NCBI RefSeq assembly: GCF_017591425.1
Contig: NW_024466399.1
Location: 2,046,001-2,110,000, forward strand
Direction: 5' to 3'
DNA from: Ochotona curzoniae
Taxonomy: Eukaryota; Chordata; Mammalia; Lagomorpha; Ochotonidae
DNA length: 64,000 nucleotides
Below, piece after piece: positions 52,885-63,117 of the stretch; the stretch's first letter is position 1; each line of letters starts with the position of its first letter. A program made the translations under genes and the position numbers. The notes below the pieces were generated by a model. That model had not been told where the DNA came from. It worked only from the letters and a program-made list of their open reading frames with translations, and did not search any database.

Positions 52885-53800
52885 GTCTTTTCGGACCTGC
52901 TCAGTGCCACCCTCATGTAGGCTAGACTCCACTTTTGCCTTTGTGCTGCAAGGCACTGGTGAATCCCAGCTACCCTTGCACCTGTGTCCTGACATTACAT
53001 GGACGTTTATTTGCTTCTCCTTTTCTCCAGCATCCTGGCACTCCTATCTGACAACATCTTTGCACCTGCCCTGCTGGGGACCAGCCCAGTGGTCTGAACT
53101 GAGATGCTTCCAAACAGCCATGAAAGGGAGTGGCTAATTTGATTTGCAGAATAGCTGAGGTAGCAGGAACAGGACTAGTGGGGATTGGATCAAGATAGCT
53201 GACTGGTCCATTAGCACATTCCAAGCACTCACCATCTTTGGGATATAGGGTGACACTAAGGGTAACAGAAGTTTCCCACATTAGAAGTCCCAGACTCTGT
53301 CCTCAACCAACCTTCTAAGCATGAGAAACACAAAGTCCACAGATGGATTTATCATGATGTGACTAACGCTTGAGCCTTAGAGACTTCACCTGACCAGTCT
53401 CCTGATAGGTGTTACACTGAAGTTGGGATGTGTAAATGTGACGTTTTCTGTACCCCTTAGGCAAAGCTTATAGAAAGGTAGAACTCTCAGTCTGTACACA
53501 GAGAAACGTAATTCTCAGGTCTGCTCCTAACACAGGTGCAGGAACATGAATATCATCCTCAGAGCCAGCTGGACAGACACAGCTCTCCTCTGTAACCCTA
53601 GGATCACTGGGCTGTTGCTGATGGCCTCAGGATATGTCAGCGGAGGGGATCTGTGGTTGTCCAGACTCATCGCTCCTTCTTGCAGTTACACCTAATAATG
53701 CTTTAGAAGGAAGAGTGGCACTTACCCCGGAAGAGATCCCTCTGAAAGATAGGGAAACATTTGAGAGGTGCCTTTAGTTGAAGGAATACAGCACGTACCG
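52885..53800. other. Unique non-coding sequence
   Basis: No recognised element. The 103-codon minus-strand frame (52970-53281) has no signature. Confidence 0.4.
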
Positions 53801-53804
53801 TGTA

Positions 53805-53965
53805 TTTAAGCTGTGTCATCTACTTTTCAAAGTTATTTTAGGATTGTTGCACTCTTCAGTTGACTTGAGGTAAGCATCACCTCTCTCTCAGCAGGTGAGG
53901 AAACTGGGTCAAGCATCTGGAACTTGATGGAAGGTCACAGGGCAAGTAGTGTTTGCGTGGAGGCA
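53805..53965 (-). mobile_element. MIR element
   Basis: 'aggattgttgcactcttcag', 'cagcaggtgaggaaactggg' and 'ggaaggtcacagggcaagta' match the reverse MIR order (ATCCTCACAAC, GATGAGGAAACTGAGG, CCAAGGTCACACAGC). Confidence 0.75.
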
Positions 53966-54190
53966 GAAGTGCAGTCTCCTCTTTGTCTCTTTCTTCATGA
54001 GCTCCAGAGAGCAAAGGTGTTTTAGCTGTGTGTTGAGAACCAGAGGGGGTGTTGTTTTCCCAGCAAGTGCTCCATTGTCTTGTGCATGGGAACTTGTCTT
54101 CTGGGGTTGGAGGAGGGGGATCAGATTTGAGGAGGGCAAAGAGGGAAAGAGTGGGGAAGGTTCATGAGCATTTGGGTAGCTAGGAAAGGA

Positions 54191-54192
<2 letters not shown>

Positions 54193-54240
<48 letters not shown>
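54193..54240. repeat. (GT)n microsatellite
   Basis: 24 uninterrupted GT units, then ACGTGT. Confidence 0.98.
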
Positions 54241-54243
<3 letters not shown>

Positions 54244-54244
54244 T

Positions 54245-55028
54245 GTTTGGGGCAGACTGTGTGTTACATAAAAAGCTACTTAGGTTCAGAACACCATGGA
54301 CCAGCTTACATGGAATCCATATGTGAAACCTTGGGGAAAAGGAGAGACTCAGAGGAATTTGGGAGTGATGGCAATTTGATTCATTGACACATTTGGTGGA
54401 TTACTCTGAACAGAGTCAGTAGCATGGATTGAAAGAGCAGCTGGGGCTTAGATATTTTTAGAATTTAACGCTTATTCCATATTTTGTTTCATAGTGCAGT
54501 GCCCCTTCCCCAAAGAAGTAAGATGCATGCCCTAACTTAATGCCAAGGCTGTTACATGAAACAAAAGTTGTTCATCCTGAAGGCCCAGGTGGCAATGTCT
54601 GAGGCTTATTCCAAAGTCCATGCTGATGCTTTGCCAGTGCACTCGAAGGGCTTTTGAAATATCCTGACAGGGCTCCACACTCTGCTCATGGCCCCAGTAA
54701 CAGTGCTTAGTGGATATGAGCACCGTGCACGGGGCTGGAGGGCAAAGTTAGGTAGGCGAGTAGCATGCTGAGGCTGGGGATAACCAGGGCTTCCCTGTTT
54801 GTGAACACGGGAATGTTAGTGGCTGCTCTCCTGTGGCCCTTTCACATCATGCAGGATTGCCAGTGGCAATCACTCCTTCAACTGAGGCATGTCTGATGCT
54901 TTAGTATTGTCTAGAAGAAAAATTAGTATCAAGTCCCCAAAACATCAGTAGTCTCTGTCCTCTAGTATGTCTTATGAATGAAGACTCAGGGTTATAAATT
55001 AAGCAAGTGATGCCTTCTAAAAACAATT
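54245..55028. other. Unique non-coding sequence
   Basis: No recognised element. Confidence 0.4.
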
Positions 55029-55029
55029 T

Positions 55030-55360
55030 TTAAATCTAATCCATTGGAAAGGGCACACACACACATGCTCACACACACACACAAGCACGAACTTGAGGAG
55101 AGAGAGAAGTTCCATTTATCGATTATGTCTTCAATGCCTCCACCAGCCAGGGCTTCATCAGGCCAAGCCAGGAGCTTGAAACTCTGTATAGGTCTCTGTG
55201 TGGGTCCAGGCACCTAGAACTTGAGCCATCATTTGGTACTTCCAGGGTGCACGTTAGCGGCAAGCTGGAATGCAGGTCAAAACCAGGACAAGAACCCAAG
55301 TACTCCGAGATGGAATGCAGTGTTTCAAGTGGTGGCTTTACTGCTGAGCCAAATGTGTGT
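55030..55360 (-). mobile_element. Old CSINE, minus strand, with imperfect CA run
   Basis: 'taaatctaatccattggaaa', CA-rich run (55054-55084), 'gagagagagaagttccattt', 'aggccaagccaggagcttg', 'ggtgcacgttagcggcaagc', 'aagaacccaagtactccgag' and 'ggtggctttactgctgagcc'. Confidence 0.8.
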
Positions 55361-55411
55361 TCTAAGCGTGTTTTTGAGTGGAACAATGAGGGATCTTTAA
55401 AAAGATCATGA

Positions 55412-55726
55412 GAGGGGCCAGCCGAGTGGCTAATCCTTGCCTGCTCTGCCCTACGGACACTGGTTCGTGTTCCAGCTGCCTGATCCAGTTCCTACTTCTG
55501 ATCCAGCTTCCTGCCTATGGCCTTGGAGAGGAGCAGAGTATGTCCCAAGAACTGCACTCATGTGGGAGACTTGGAAGAAGCTGCTGGCTTCAGATGGGCT
55601 CAGCTCTGGTCGTTGAGGCCATTCAGGAAGTGAACCATCCAATGGAAGACTGTCTCACGTTTGTGCATGCTCTTTCAATCTCTCTGTAAATCTGCCTCTC
55701 ATGTAAAAATAAATACATCTTTAATA
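55412..55726 (+). mobile_element. CSINE, plus strand, in a MITE-like element
   Basis: 'ggggccagccgagtggctaa', 'ctggttcgtgttccagctgc', 'gatccagcttcctgcctatg', 'gtgaaccatccaatggaaga' and the tail 'tcatgtaaaaataaatacat'. Flanks aaaagatcatgaga and aaaaggtcatggga form a target-site duplication with two mismatches. An extra 'tgatccagttcctacttc' duplicates part of the following block. Confidence 0.88.
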
Positions 55727-55830
55727 AAAGGTCATGGGAAATGTATATCAGGAAAAAAATGCACATACTTAATTTTTGGCAACAAAATAAGCATCTCTCA
55801 GTTCTATTGACCGTGAACTTCTTGAAAGGC
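55727..55830 (+). mobile_element. Inverted-repeat (MITE-like) element, right part
   Basis: 'aaaaggtcatgggaaatgta', 'tatcaggaaaaaaatgcaca', 'ttttggcaacaaaataagca' and 'ccgtgaacttcttgaaagg' keep both arms of the element; the first arm is the SINE target site. Confidence 0.6.
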
Positions 55831-55834
55831 TCTC

Positions 55835-56650
55835 CAGGAGTCCCAACCACGGAGCTTTCTGATCATTATGCTTTGCGTATGGCCTTTTGTCTAATGTCTA
55901 ATGTTCTTTAATTGTCCACTGTCCGATTTTCTACAGAGCTCTGTGAATAACCCGCGCCCGAGCCAGTTCTAACACTAGACAGCATCGGAGTCCCTAAACC
56001 CCTTTAGGAATTGAGGTCAGCGCAGTCTGAGAATTGACATAAAGAGGAAGAGGGCAGAACGGGGACCTGCCATGCCAGGGGAAGCTACACAGTGACATTT
56101 TTAGATGCATGTGAGGGTGGGGAGAACAAAAGGCCCGGAGCTGCAGAAGGTGAGCGTGGAGATCCCAGCCGAAGCAGACGGATTAGGGAGATGAAAAAGG
56201 GAGAAAGATGAGAGGTGGAGGATTAATAGAAAAGAAGTGTCAACTCCCTAAGAGAAGCCTGGGGTTGTGTGGAATGTGCTCCGTGGAAAAAATAACTGCA
56301 TTTTGATGTCTCTTCCAGGCTTTTCATAGTCCTAGACAGCTGCAGAGGGGGATGGAGAGCCGAGGCACTACATGGGAGGAGCGTTTTAGATGTGTGACCT
56401 GCGGGGAGCGTCTCCACGCGCCCTTCCCACTGAGTTGTACACAGTCACCTGGCCCTGCCACCAGCCGGGTCCCGTCTTTGTTGCGGGACTTTCTGGGAAG
56501 TGTTAAGCTGCTCGCAAAGGGATTATTACACACTGATTGAAAACAAACCAACACACTGGCCTTGGAAGCTGTCACACCCATTGTTTAAACCTATAGTTAG
56601 CCGAGGTCGGGGCTTTGGAAGTTCAAGAATAGCTAAGTGTGTGGATGTGA
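55835..56650. other. Unique sequence, SINE-free
   Basis: No recognised repeat or gene. Moderately GC-rich with scattered CpGs around 56390-56490. Confidence 0.4.
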
Positions 56651-56654
56651 ACAT

Positions 56655-56663
56655 CGCGCGCGC

Positions 56664-56703
<40 letters not shown>
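56655..56703. repeat. (CG)5 followed by (AC)n
   Basis: cgcgcgcgcg (56655-56664), one G, then 19 AC units (56666-56703). Alternating purine-pyrimidine throughout; prone to Z-DNA. Confidence 0.97.
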
Positions 56704-56705
<2 letters not shown>

Positions 56706-56973
56706 CTGAGGCAAGACAGAAATTGTGAAAGTTCAGCTTCGTCCTTGGGCGTAGTTAAAGTATTTAATTGGAGGCAGTGCACGCTGACAAACAAAAGGAA
56801 TGTCACTTTGATGCCCGAACAGACAAAGATGTGATTGCCACCGAGCAGTCTCATTTCCGTACAGTTAATCTTAGGAGCGTCTGCTCATGTTTTGCTCGGA
56901 TTTCGACTTTGCAGAGACTTGCTTTTGCTGTTGGGACAGGTGAAAGCTAAGCTTCCTCCACAAGGTTCTGTTA

Positions 56974-56975
<2 letters not shown>

Positions 56976-57024
<49 letters not shown>
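56976..57024. repeat. (GT)n microsatellite, inverted relative to 56666
   Basis: About 24 GT units without interruption. It is the reverse complement of the AC run 272 bp upstream. Confidence 0.98.
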
Positions 57025-57025
<1 letters not shown>

Positions 57026-57029
57026 AGAG

Positions 57030-57611
57030 CCAGGGAGAGGTATTTTCTTGGTAGTGTCTGTTTTCATGGCTTTTCACTTGGGGGGATATTGGCAGTGTTC
57101 GTTTTCAAGGTCCCTACGTTGTTTTTGGAAGAGAGAATTTTAGAAGAAAAAAAAAATGGTTGAGGTCCACAGCCCCGGCCTACCTATTCTCAATTATTTA
57201 GCCTCTTCTTGATCTTGCCATTTTATTTTTAAAGAAGAGAAATTAGCATGTGTTCATTTAATATCTTGCAAAACCCAAGCCAGAAATAATTCCGTAATCC
57301 TGAGGGATTGTTCCTATTTAATGCTCCTGTTTAAGCCTTCAAGCGGCTCTTTAAATACGTATCTTTATCCCCGTGCTTCACTCTCTTTTATGTTTCCCTA
57401 GGCATTTGACTTTGGAGTCTAGCACACACTCCTTTTCTTCTCGTTTGTTGAAGCTATTCTCTTCCAGGGCTTACAAATAACATTCGTACTTTTACTGTGG
57501 GCTCTTGGGCAGTTTCTCTCCTTCCAACAACCTCTTAAAAAACATTCTAGACCAGAGGGACCACGTGTCCGAGTGTAAGACTTTCATCCAAAACGTAAAA
57601 ATCAGTTGCTG
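57030..57611. other. Unique AT-rich sequence
   Basis: No recognised element; poly-A at 57147. Confidence 0.4.
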
Positions 57612-57625
57612 AAAACACCAAGATC

Positions 57626-57959
57626 TTTTTTTTTAAGATTTATTTTATTTTTATTGGAAAGTCAGATATATAGAGAGGAGGAGAGACAGAGAGAAAGATC
57701 TTCTGTCCATTGATTCACTCCCCAAGTGACTGCAACGGCTGGAGCTGAGCCGATCCAAAGCCAGGAGCCAGGAACCTCTTCTGGGTCTTCCACACGGGTG
57801 CAGGGTCCCAAGGCTTTGGGCCGTTATCGACTGCTTTCCCAGGCCACAAGCAGGGAGTTGGATGGAAGTGGAGCTGTTGGGATTAGAACCGGCGACCATA
57901 TGGGATCCAGGTGCATTCAAGGTGAGAACTTTTGCTGCTGGGTCACACTGCCAGGCCCC
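57626..57959 (-). mobile_element. CSINE, minus strand, young, exact target-site duplication
   Basis: Poly-T, 'tttatttttattggaaagtc', 'gaaagatcttctgtccattg', 'gagccgatccaaagccagg', 'tttcccaggccacaagcag', 'gattagaaccggcgacc', head 'cacactgccaggcccc'. aaaacaccaagat is repeated exactly at 57612-57624 and 57960-57972. Confidence 0.96.
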
Positions 57960-57974
57960 AAAACACCAAGATGT

Positions 57975-58438
57975 TAAGCAGGCCCTCAATGTGGACGAGG
58001 CAGTTGGGGATGAGGAGCAGTGTGCATCAGTGGCCTCTTTGTCGCAGTCACCTGTCCCTTGGAGTGTTACAGCTTCAGCCTTGCCTTAAATGGATATCTA
58101 GTCCCTGAACTTTGGGTTTTGATAAATGTTATAGTGTGAGACCCATGTGAGGGGTTCTGAGATGAACTCTCATGAAAACAACTTCCCTGAGATACTTTCT
58201 GGATGTCCTAGTTTCAGGGATATGATTAGGTGTATGGCTTTGAAGGCTGTTATCGTTTTGGTTATGGTAATGAGCAGGATGGGCTCTAGTCAGCATAGCA
58301 AGCTTGGCAAGCTTGGTACAGTACCTCCTTGGTGTTTTTCTCCAGGGGCTCAGAGCCCTGTTTGATTTACTTGGGATCACCAAACTCCCCGCTGGCCCAG
58401 ACGTTGCTCTAAGCTGAGACCTTGATTGACCCACCATC
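57975..58438. other. Unique non-coding sequence
   Basis: No named repeat. 'caagcttgg' occurs twice in tandem at 58300-58317. The 161-codon minus-strand frame (58129-58614) has no signature and runs into a transposon. Confidence 0.4.
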
Positions 58439-58449
58439 CCCACTTTTTT

Positions 58450-58815
58450 TCGAGCCCCAGTGGAGTTGGCATTTGTTCGCTTATTCTCTCTTATCACAAA
58501 CATATATGGAGGGATTTCTAGGACCTGGGATGGTGGGCCCCCCTTTGGTGATAAGGGGTTATATTCGATGATTCTCAGTGGTTGCTTGAAGCCACAGACA
58601 ATACCATTCTCCACGTATTTTTTCTTGATTACATACTTACAGTAAAGCTTAACAAAGCATTCTAAGGGATTAGCGATTGCTAAAACCGAACAACCCCATC
58701 AACAGAGTATAAGCAAGCTATATGAAAGTGATCTTTCTTTCACACTATCTTTATCTCACTGTGCCATATTTTCAGGCTGCAGGTGACGAAAACCATATGT
58801 GTCATGGAGGACCAC
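58450..58815 (-). mobile_element. TcMar-Tigger-like DNA transposon, family D
   Basis: 'gtgataaggggttatattcg', 'gatgattctcagtggttgct', 'tgaagccacagacaatacc', 'cacgtattttttcttgatta', 'catacttacagtaaagctta' and 'aagggattagcgattgct' follow the Tigger plan (CTTATCCACGG..., ACCATCAGTGGTGCTTGAAACCGTGGATAGTACC). The strand call is tentative. Confidence 0.7.
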
Positions 58816-59159
58816 TGTGGTCTACTCAGCCTGGGGTCGCAGAGGATAGACAACCTGTGGCCGCTGGGCTCTTCTGAGCAGTGTTAAGCTGCAGAAGTGA
58901 TGACTTGATTACCACTGATTCAAGTCAGAAGGCAGAAGAGAGGGACGCTCAGGTTGTTAGTGCCTCAGCAGCAGGCCAGGGCTTTGGGAGAATCCTTAGC
59001 AAGCCCACAGTATCTCTTCCCCAGGGGTGCATCCTGAATATGTACCACAGATGGGGAGGCTCGCTATGCTTCCCAAACTTTGGAAAAATTCCCAGAAGTT
59101 GGACTTGAAGTCTTTTGTTTTGTTTTTAGGATACCATTTTCCCCACCTAATAATATAGA

Positions 59160-59450
59160 TGTTTGTTTGAAAGGCAGAGAAAGAGAAAGTAAAAGAGAAA
59201 GAGAAAGGGGAAGAGGCTGAGAGATTGAGAGAGGGCAAAGGGAGAGAGAAAGAAATAATCTCCCACTCACTAGTTCACTCCCCAAATGGCTGTTACAGCC
59301 AGATCTGGGCCAATTTGAAACTAGAAGCCAGGAATTCCATCCTGTTCTCCCCTGAGTGGCAGGGGCTTAAGTGGATGAGGCATCTTCCACTATCTGTATG
59401 GGTTGCTGGTGTCCAAAGTCATGATTAATCCCACTATATTACAGTATAGG
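59160..59450 (-). mobile_element. Old CSINE, minus strand, long GA tail
   Basis: 'tttgtttgaaaggcagagaa', about 85 bases of GA-rich text, 'cactagttcactccccaaat', 'ctagaagccaggaattccat', 'gagtggcaggggcttaagtg' and 'gattaatcccactatattac'. Confidence 0.82.
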
Positions 59451-59739
59451 CCTCTCCATTTTAAGGAAAATTTTATTTATTGGTTGCTGAGTCATACGTC
59501 AATCTAGACCTCTTACAAATGTATTCAATACGTAGAAAAGCAGATTTTATTATCTACTACTCAAACTGCAACTTTTCCCGAAGGATTTTTTTTTTCAGCA
59601 TGTATTTTCTTTAAACTCATGTTTATGTCATTAGCTTGTCAAAATTTTAGAATTTTATAAAGATTCTTTGGTCAGTTTCTCAAATCACACATCAACTTAG
59701 GTTTGCAATTTCTAGTATCTGGTAGCCAAATCCACTCTA

Positions 59740-59985
59740 TGTGTTGGGACTGCAGCCAGGTCTCCCATGTGAGCGGAAGAAGCCCGCCAATAGAAGCTCT
59801 CTCCTGTTGCTTCCAGGACACATACTGGCAAGAATCTGGGATCCAGCATGGAAGCTGGATTGGAACCCCGAAGCCCTCTTCTGCTCCTTCCATGACCTGT
59901 GCTGACAAGGGTCAGGGATCCAATGCTGAAGCCTGGAATGAACCCAGGTATAGAATGGGACTTGAGCATCTTGGGTGGTGTCTTT
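59740..59985 (-). mobile_element. Old CSINE, minus strand, with internal 77-bp duplication
   Basis: 'cagccaggtctcccatgtga' begins the preserved part. 59804-59869 and 59881-59946 are two diverged copies of the same segment (ctgttgcttcc... and ctgctccttcc..., both ending near GGAACCC or GAACCC). The end is 'gagcatcttgggtggtgtct'. Confidence 0.65.
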
Positions 59986-59999
59986 TATTTATTTATTTT

Positions 60000-60215
60000 T
60001 TTAAAATTTATTTTTGATGATGGTTACATAGCATATCAGGGTGGGAAGGATCGAGGTTAAGGAAAATTGGATGCAATTGGTATTTCCAAATTTTCTGTTT
60101 CTTTTTACTTCTGGGCAAAGAGGCGAGGTAAAGAGGGAAGCCACACTCAGTCTCCCAAATGACCCCGGGGTGGGGGACCACCACCCAATATCAACCCACA
60201 CACTCACAGAACTAT
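60000..60215 (-). mobile_element. Candidate LINE-1 3' end, antisense
   Basis: A T-rich start followed by 'gatggttacatagcatatca', 'gggtgggaaggatcgagg' and C/A-rich text. Same general plan as 41730 but not closely similar. Low confidence, recall-based. Confidence 0.25.
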
Positions 60216-60221
60216 TGACTT

Positions 60222-60540
60222 AAAAATTTTTTTTTTAATCTCATTCTTGTTTGAAAGACAGAGTTACAAAGAGAAGGAGAGACACACAGAGAGATCTTCT
60301 GTCTGCTGGTTTACTCCCCAGGGGGTTGCAATAGCTGGAGCTAGATCAGGAACCAGGAGATTCTTTCAGGTCTTTCACGTGGCTACAGGAAATGAATGAC
60401 TTCAGCCATCCTCTACTGCTTTTTCAGGCCATCAGCAGGGTGCTGGATTGAAAACTGGAGAAGCTGGGGCACCAACTGATGCCCGTATGGAATACTGTTT
60501 CTGCAGTCAGAGGTTTAGCTTCCTGCACCACAGCATTGGC
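60222..60540 (-). mobile_element. CSINE, minus strand
   Basis: Poly-T, 'tcttgtttgaaagacagagt', 'gagagatcttctgtctgctg', 'tttactccccagggggttgc', 'ctctactgctttttcaggcc', 'ggggcaccaactgatgcccg' and the head 'gcaccacagcattggcc'. Confidence 0.88.
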
Positions 60541-60609
60541 CACTAGCACTTGACTTTTTATAAGCATGATTTTTGAAAACTTCAAGGTTACATTCTCAAA
60601 AAGCATTTT

Positions 60610-60940
60610 TGAAGATTTTGTTAATTTGAGTGATACAGTGAGAAAAAAAGGGAACTAGAGCTAGAGAGAGAGAAAGAGAGATACCAGTCTTCTATCCACT
60701 GCTTCACTCCACAAATGGCTGCAGTAGCCAGGGTCAGGATAAGCTGAAGCCAGGAACCTGGAACTCCATTGAAGCTTACTGTGAGGATGACAGATACCCA
60801 AGCACGTGAACCATTCTCTACTCCCTTGTCAGGCACAGCAGCATGCAGCTGGATGGGAAGTAGAGCAGCCAGATTCTAACAGCACTCATTTGGTGTGCTG
60901 ACATCGGGGGTAGCTTAACTTGCCATGCCACAATACCAGC
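60610..60940 (-). mobile_element. Old CSINE, minus strand
   Basis: 'tttgttaatttgagtgatac', GA run, 'cttctatccactgcttcact', 'gaagccaggaacctggaact', 'gcatgcagctggatgggaag', 'gtagagcagccagattctaa' and 'gccatgccacaataccag'. Sits 70 bp from the previous SINE in the same orientation. Confidence 0.85.
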
Positions 60941-60983
60941 ATTGTCCTTCCCAACATTTGCTCCTGCGTAACATACCTCTTTT

Positions 60984-61270
60984 GGGGCCAGCACCATGCG
61001 TCTGCAGGCTAATGCTCTACTCTATGATGTCAGCATCCCATATGGGCACCAGTTTGTGTCCTGGGTCTCTGCTTATGAGAAAGTACAGGACCCTGCTCTT
61101 TGCTAATGGGAAAGAGCAGGGAATGGAGCAAGTTCTTGGGCTCCTGAAGCCCCATGGGAAACATAGCAGAGGTTCCTGGCTCCTGGCTTCAGATTGGCTC
61201 AGTTCTGGTTGTTATGCCTCTCCTTTATGTAAATCTGCCTTTCAAACAAAAATAAATAAATCTTTAGAAA
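60984..61270 (+). mobile_element. CSINE, plus strand, with an internal hairpin
   Basis: 'ttggggccagcaccatgcgt', 'tcagcatcccatatgggcac', 'cagtttgtgtcctgggtctc', 'gttcctggctcctggcttca' and the tail 'tgcctttcaaacaaaaataa'. The segment 61091-61121 departs from the consensus as a perfect 11-bp hairpin. Confidence 0.88.
61091..61121. repeat. Perfect 11-bp inverted repeat, 9-nt loop, in a SINE
   Basis: ccctgctcttt (61091-61101) and its exact complement (61111-61121) flank gctaatggg. The loop and part of the right arm belong to the normal SINE (ctgctaatg...gggaaagcag), so one arm appears copied from the other. Confidence 0.95.
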
Positions 61271-61361
61271 AATTTTGAAAAGCATTCTTCTGAAACGACA
61301 ATTGTGATCTGCTTTGGGATCCTCTAATTAACTGGATCAAGTGGCTTCTATTTTTTGTTTT

Positions 61362-61684
61362 AGATTCATTTATTGTTTTATTGGACAGGTAGATTAACAG
61401 AGAGAAAGACCTTATGTCCTCTGGTTCACTCCGCAATTGGCTGCAATGACTAGAACTGAGTCAATCTGAAGCCAGGAGCCAGGAGCCAGGAACCAGGAGC
61501 TTCTTTCAGGTCTCCCATGTGAGTACGAGGTTTCAAGACTTTGGGCCATCTTCTACTGCTTTCTCAAGCCATAATCAGGGAGCTAGATGGGAAGTGGAAC
61601 AGCTGGGACAACAACTGGTGTGCTTATGGAATCTTGGAGCATACAAGATGAGGATCTAGCTGCTGGGCCATCGAACTGGGCTCG
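61362..61684 (-). mobile_element. CSINE, minus strand
   Basis: 'gattcatttattgttttatt', 'ggttcactccgcaattggct', a tripled 'aggagccaggagccaggaac', 'tctttcaggtctcccatgtg', 'gctttctcaagccataatca' and the head 'gggccatcgaactgggctc'. atcaagtggcttcta (61336-) and gtcaagtgtcttcta (61684-) form the target-site duplication. Confidence 0.9.
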
Positions 61685-61774
61685 TCAAGTGTCTTCTAAA
61701 TGGCACCATTTCCGTTTCTTGTTCCATGTCTAAATGAATTTCCGATGATGTTTATTAATGGAATTTGAATATTT

Positions 61775-62082
61775 TAAATATTTAAAATTTAAACAGAATT
61801 TTTTGAGAGGCACACCCTTGCACACACAGAGAATTTATTCTCATCCGTTGGTTCACTCCACAGATAACTACTATGAACCCAAAGCTGAGAGCCAGAAAGC
61901 CAATCCAGGTCTCCTTATGTGGGTGGCAAGGACCCAAATACTTGAGTCATACCCACCACCTCCCGAGGTGTGTTTAGCACGAAGCTGGAACTGGGAGGTG
62001 ATCCAGCGCTCCGATCCAGCCACTCTGATATGGAATCTGGGCTTCCCAAATGGCATCTTAAGCATAAGGCTAGATGTCCACC
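61775..62082 (-). mobile_element. Old CSINE, minus strand
   Basis: 'tctcatccgttggttcactc', 'gtctccttatgtgggtggca', 'aggacccaaatacttgagtc', 'gcacgaagctggaactggg', 'ccactctgatatggaatctg', 'aaatggcatcttaagcata'. Older subtype. Confidence 0.83.
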
Positions 62083-62089
62083 TCTTTCA

Positions 62090-62984
62090 GCAAAGCCAAT
62101 TTTTACTGTCAACACCTGGTGGGCCTTTTCCAAGAAGGCTCCCGAAGGCTCCAGTGCTTGGCAAACCTTTGCATAGTAATCGATAAGTTCGCCTGGTTTT
62201 AATAGCATGCAGTGTGTGACATGTACAGACTTGATGCTGCAGAAACTGATTTATAAAGACAACCAACTACATGTAACAAGTGTGGAATTGTTTTTTTCTT
62301 TGCTAGCCAGAGTTAGGGCATAAGGCATAAGCTACCAGGTAGGTGTCTGAAGCAGAAGCAACTGATGCTTAGAGAAGTGAGTGGCACTCAGGTATTGGAA
62401 AGGCTGGGGAGGCTTCTGTCTACAGCAATGCCCCAGGCTGCCCAAAACCTGTGCTTATAGGGTGGAGGTCCTCACTGAACCTCAAGGACTCAGAGTCCCA
62501 TCATTACAGCTGGTACACACAGAGGGGAAACACCCCCAAAATGTTGCAATAACTATGCTGCACCCACAAAGCTGGGATGGAAAGTTTGGACATATCCCTA
62601 CAAATGCTTCAAAATGTTCATGAGGCAGCAGAAGGGGCCATGGATTGTGCTGGCAGAAGAAACTTCCTATCCCCAAGGCTTTGTTGTCAACAGGTTCAAA
62701 AGCCGTGGGGTGTCCCTGATCTACCTTCCCTCCGTTTTCTAAAACTGCAGAGCTATTTTAAATCCCTGGGGCCTTTGGTGGGAAGGGAGTCTAGGAAAGG
62801 CAGTTTGTGGAAAGGGCCTGGCAAAGTTGGGATGAACATCCACCTGCTGGCCAAAGGGCAGTGCGGTGGGAGTGAGTGCTCTTCAGGATTATAAGCTAGG
62901 CAGCCTGGAGAAGCAGCTCCCATGAGAACATCTCCTGGGGGTCTTTAAGTAGACTATGCTGCCTAGGAGGCCCACCTTGCCTGC
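62090..62984. other. Unique non-coding sequence
   Basis: No recognised element. The 105-codon plus-strand frame (62577-62894) has no signature. Confidence 0.4.
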
Positions 62985-62987
62985 CTG

Positions 62988-63075
62988 GTAGTAGAGCAGT
63001 CAGAGTGCAATGGCATTCATTGGGTTTGCTGACATTGAAGGCAGTTCTGTGCGAGTGGCTCAGCCCTGTTAAAAG
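62988..63075 (-). mobile_element. CSINE 5'-end fragment, minus strand
   Basis: 'tagtagagcagtcagagtgc', 'aatggcattcattgggtttg' and 'ctgacattgaaggcagtt' resemble the last about 90 bases of a minus-strand CSINE. Confidence 0.5.
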
Positions 63076-63117
63076 AAGGGAAGGAGACTGGGCAGCTAGC
63101 CCTGGGGGTTTTAATAG

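Noticed and set aside
55900..56500. CpG island
   Set aside because: CpGs are present near 56390-56490 but too sparse, and GC content is too moderate, for an island.
56526..57143. Frames encoding runs of HTHTHT or CVCVCV
   Set aside because: They translate the AC/GT microsatellites.
58129..58614. 161-codon minus-strand frame
   Set aside because: Runs from unique DNA into a Tigger-like transposon; no domain and no splice or promoter context.
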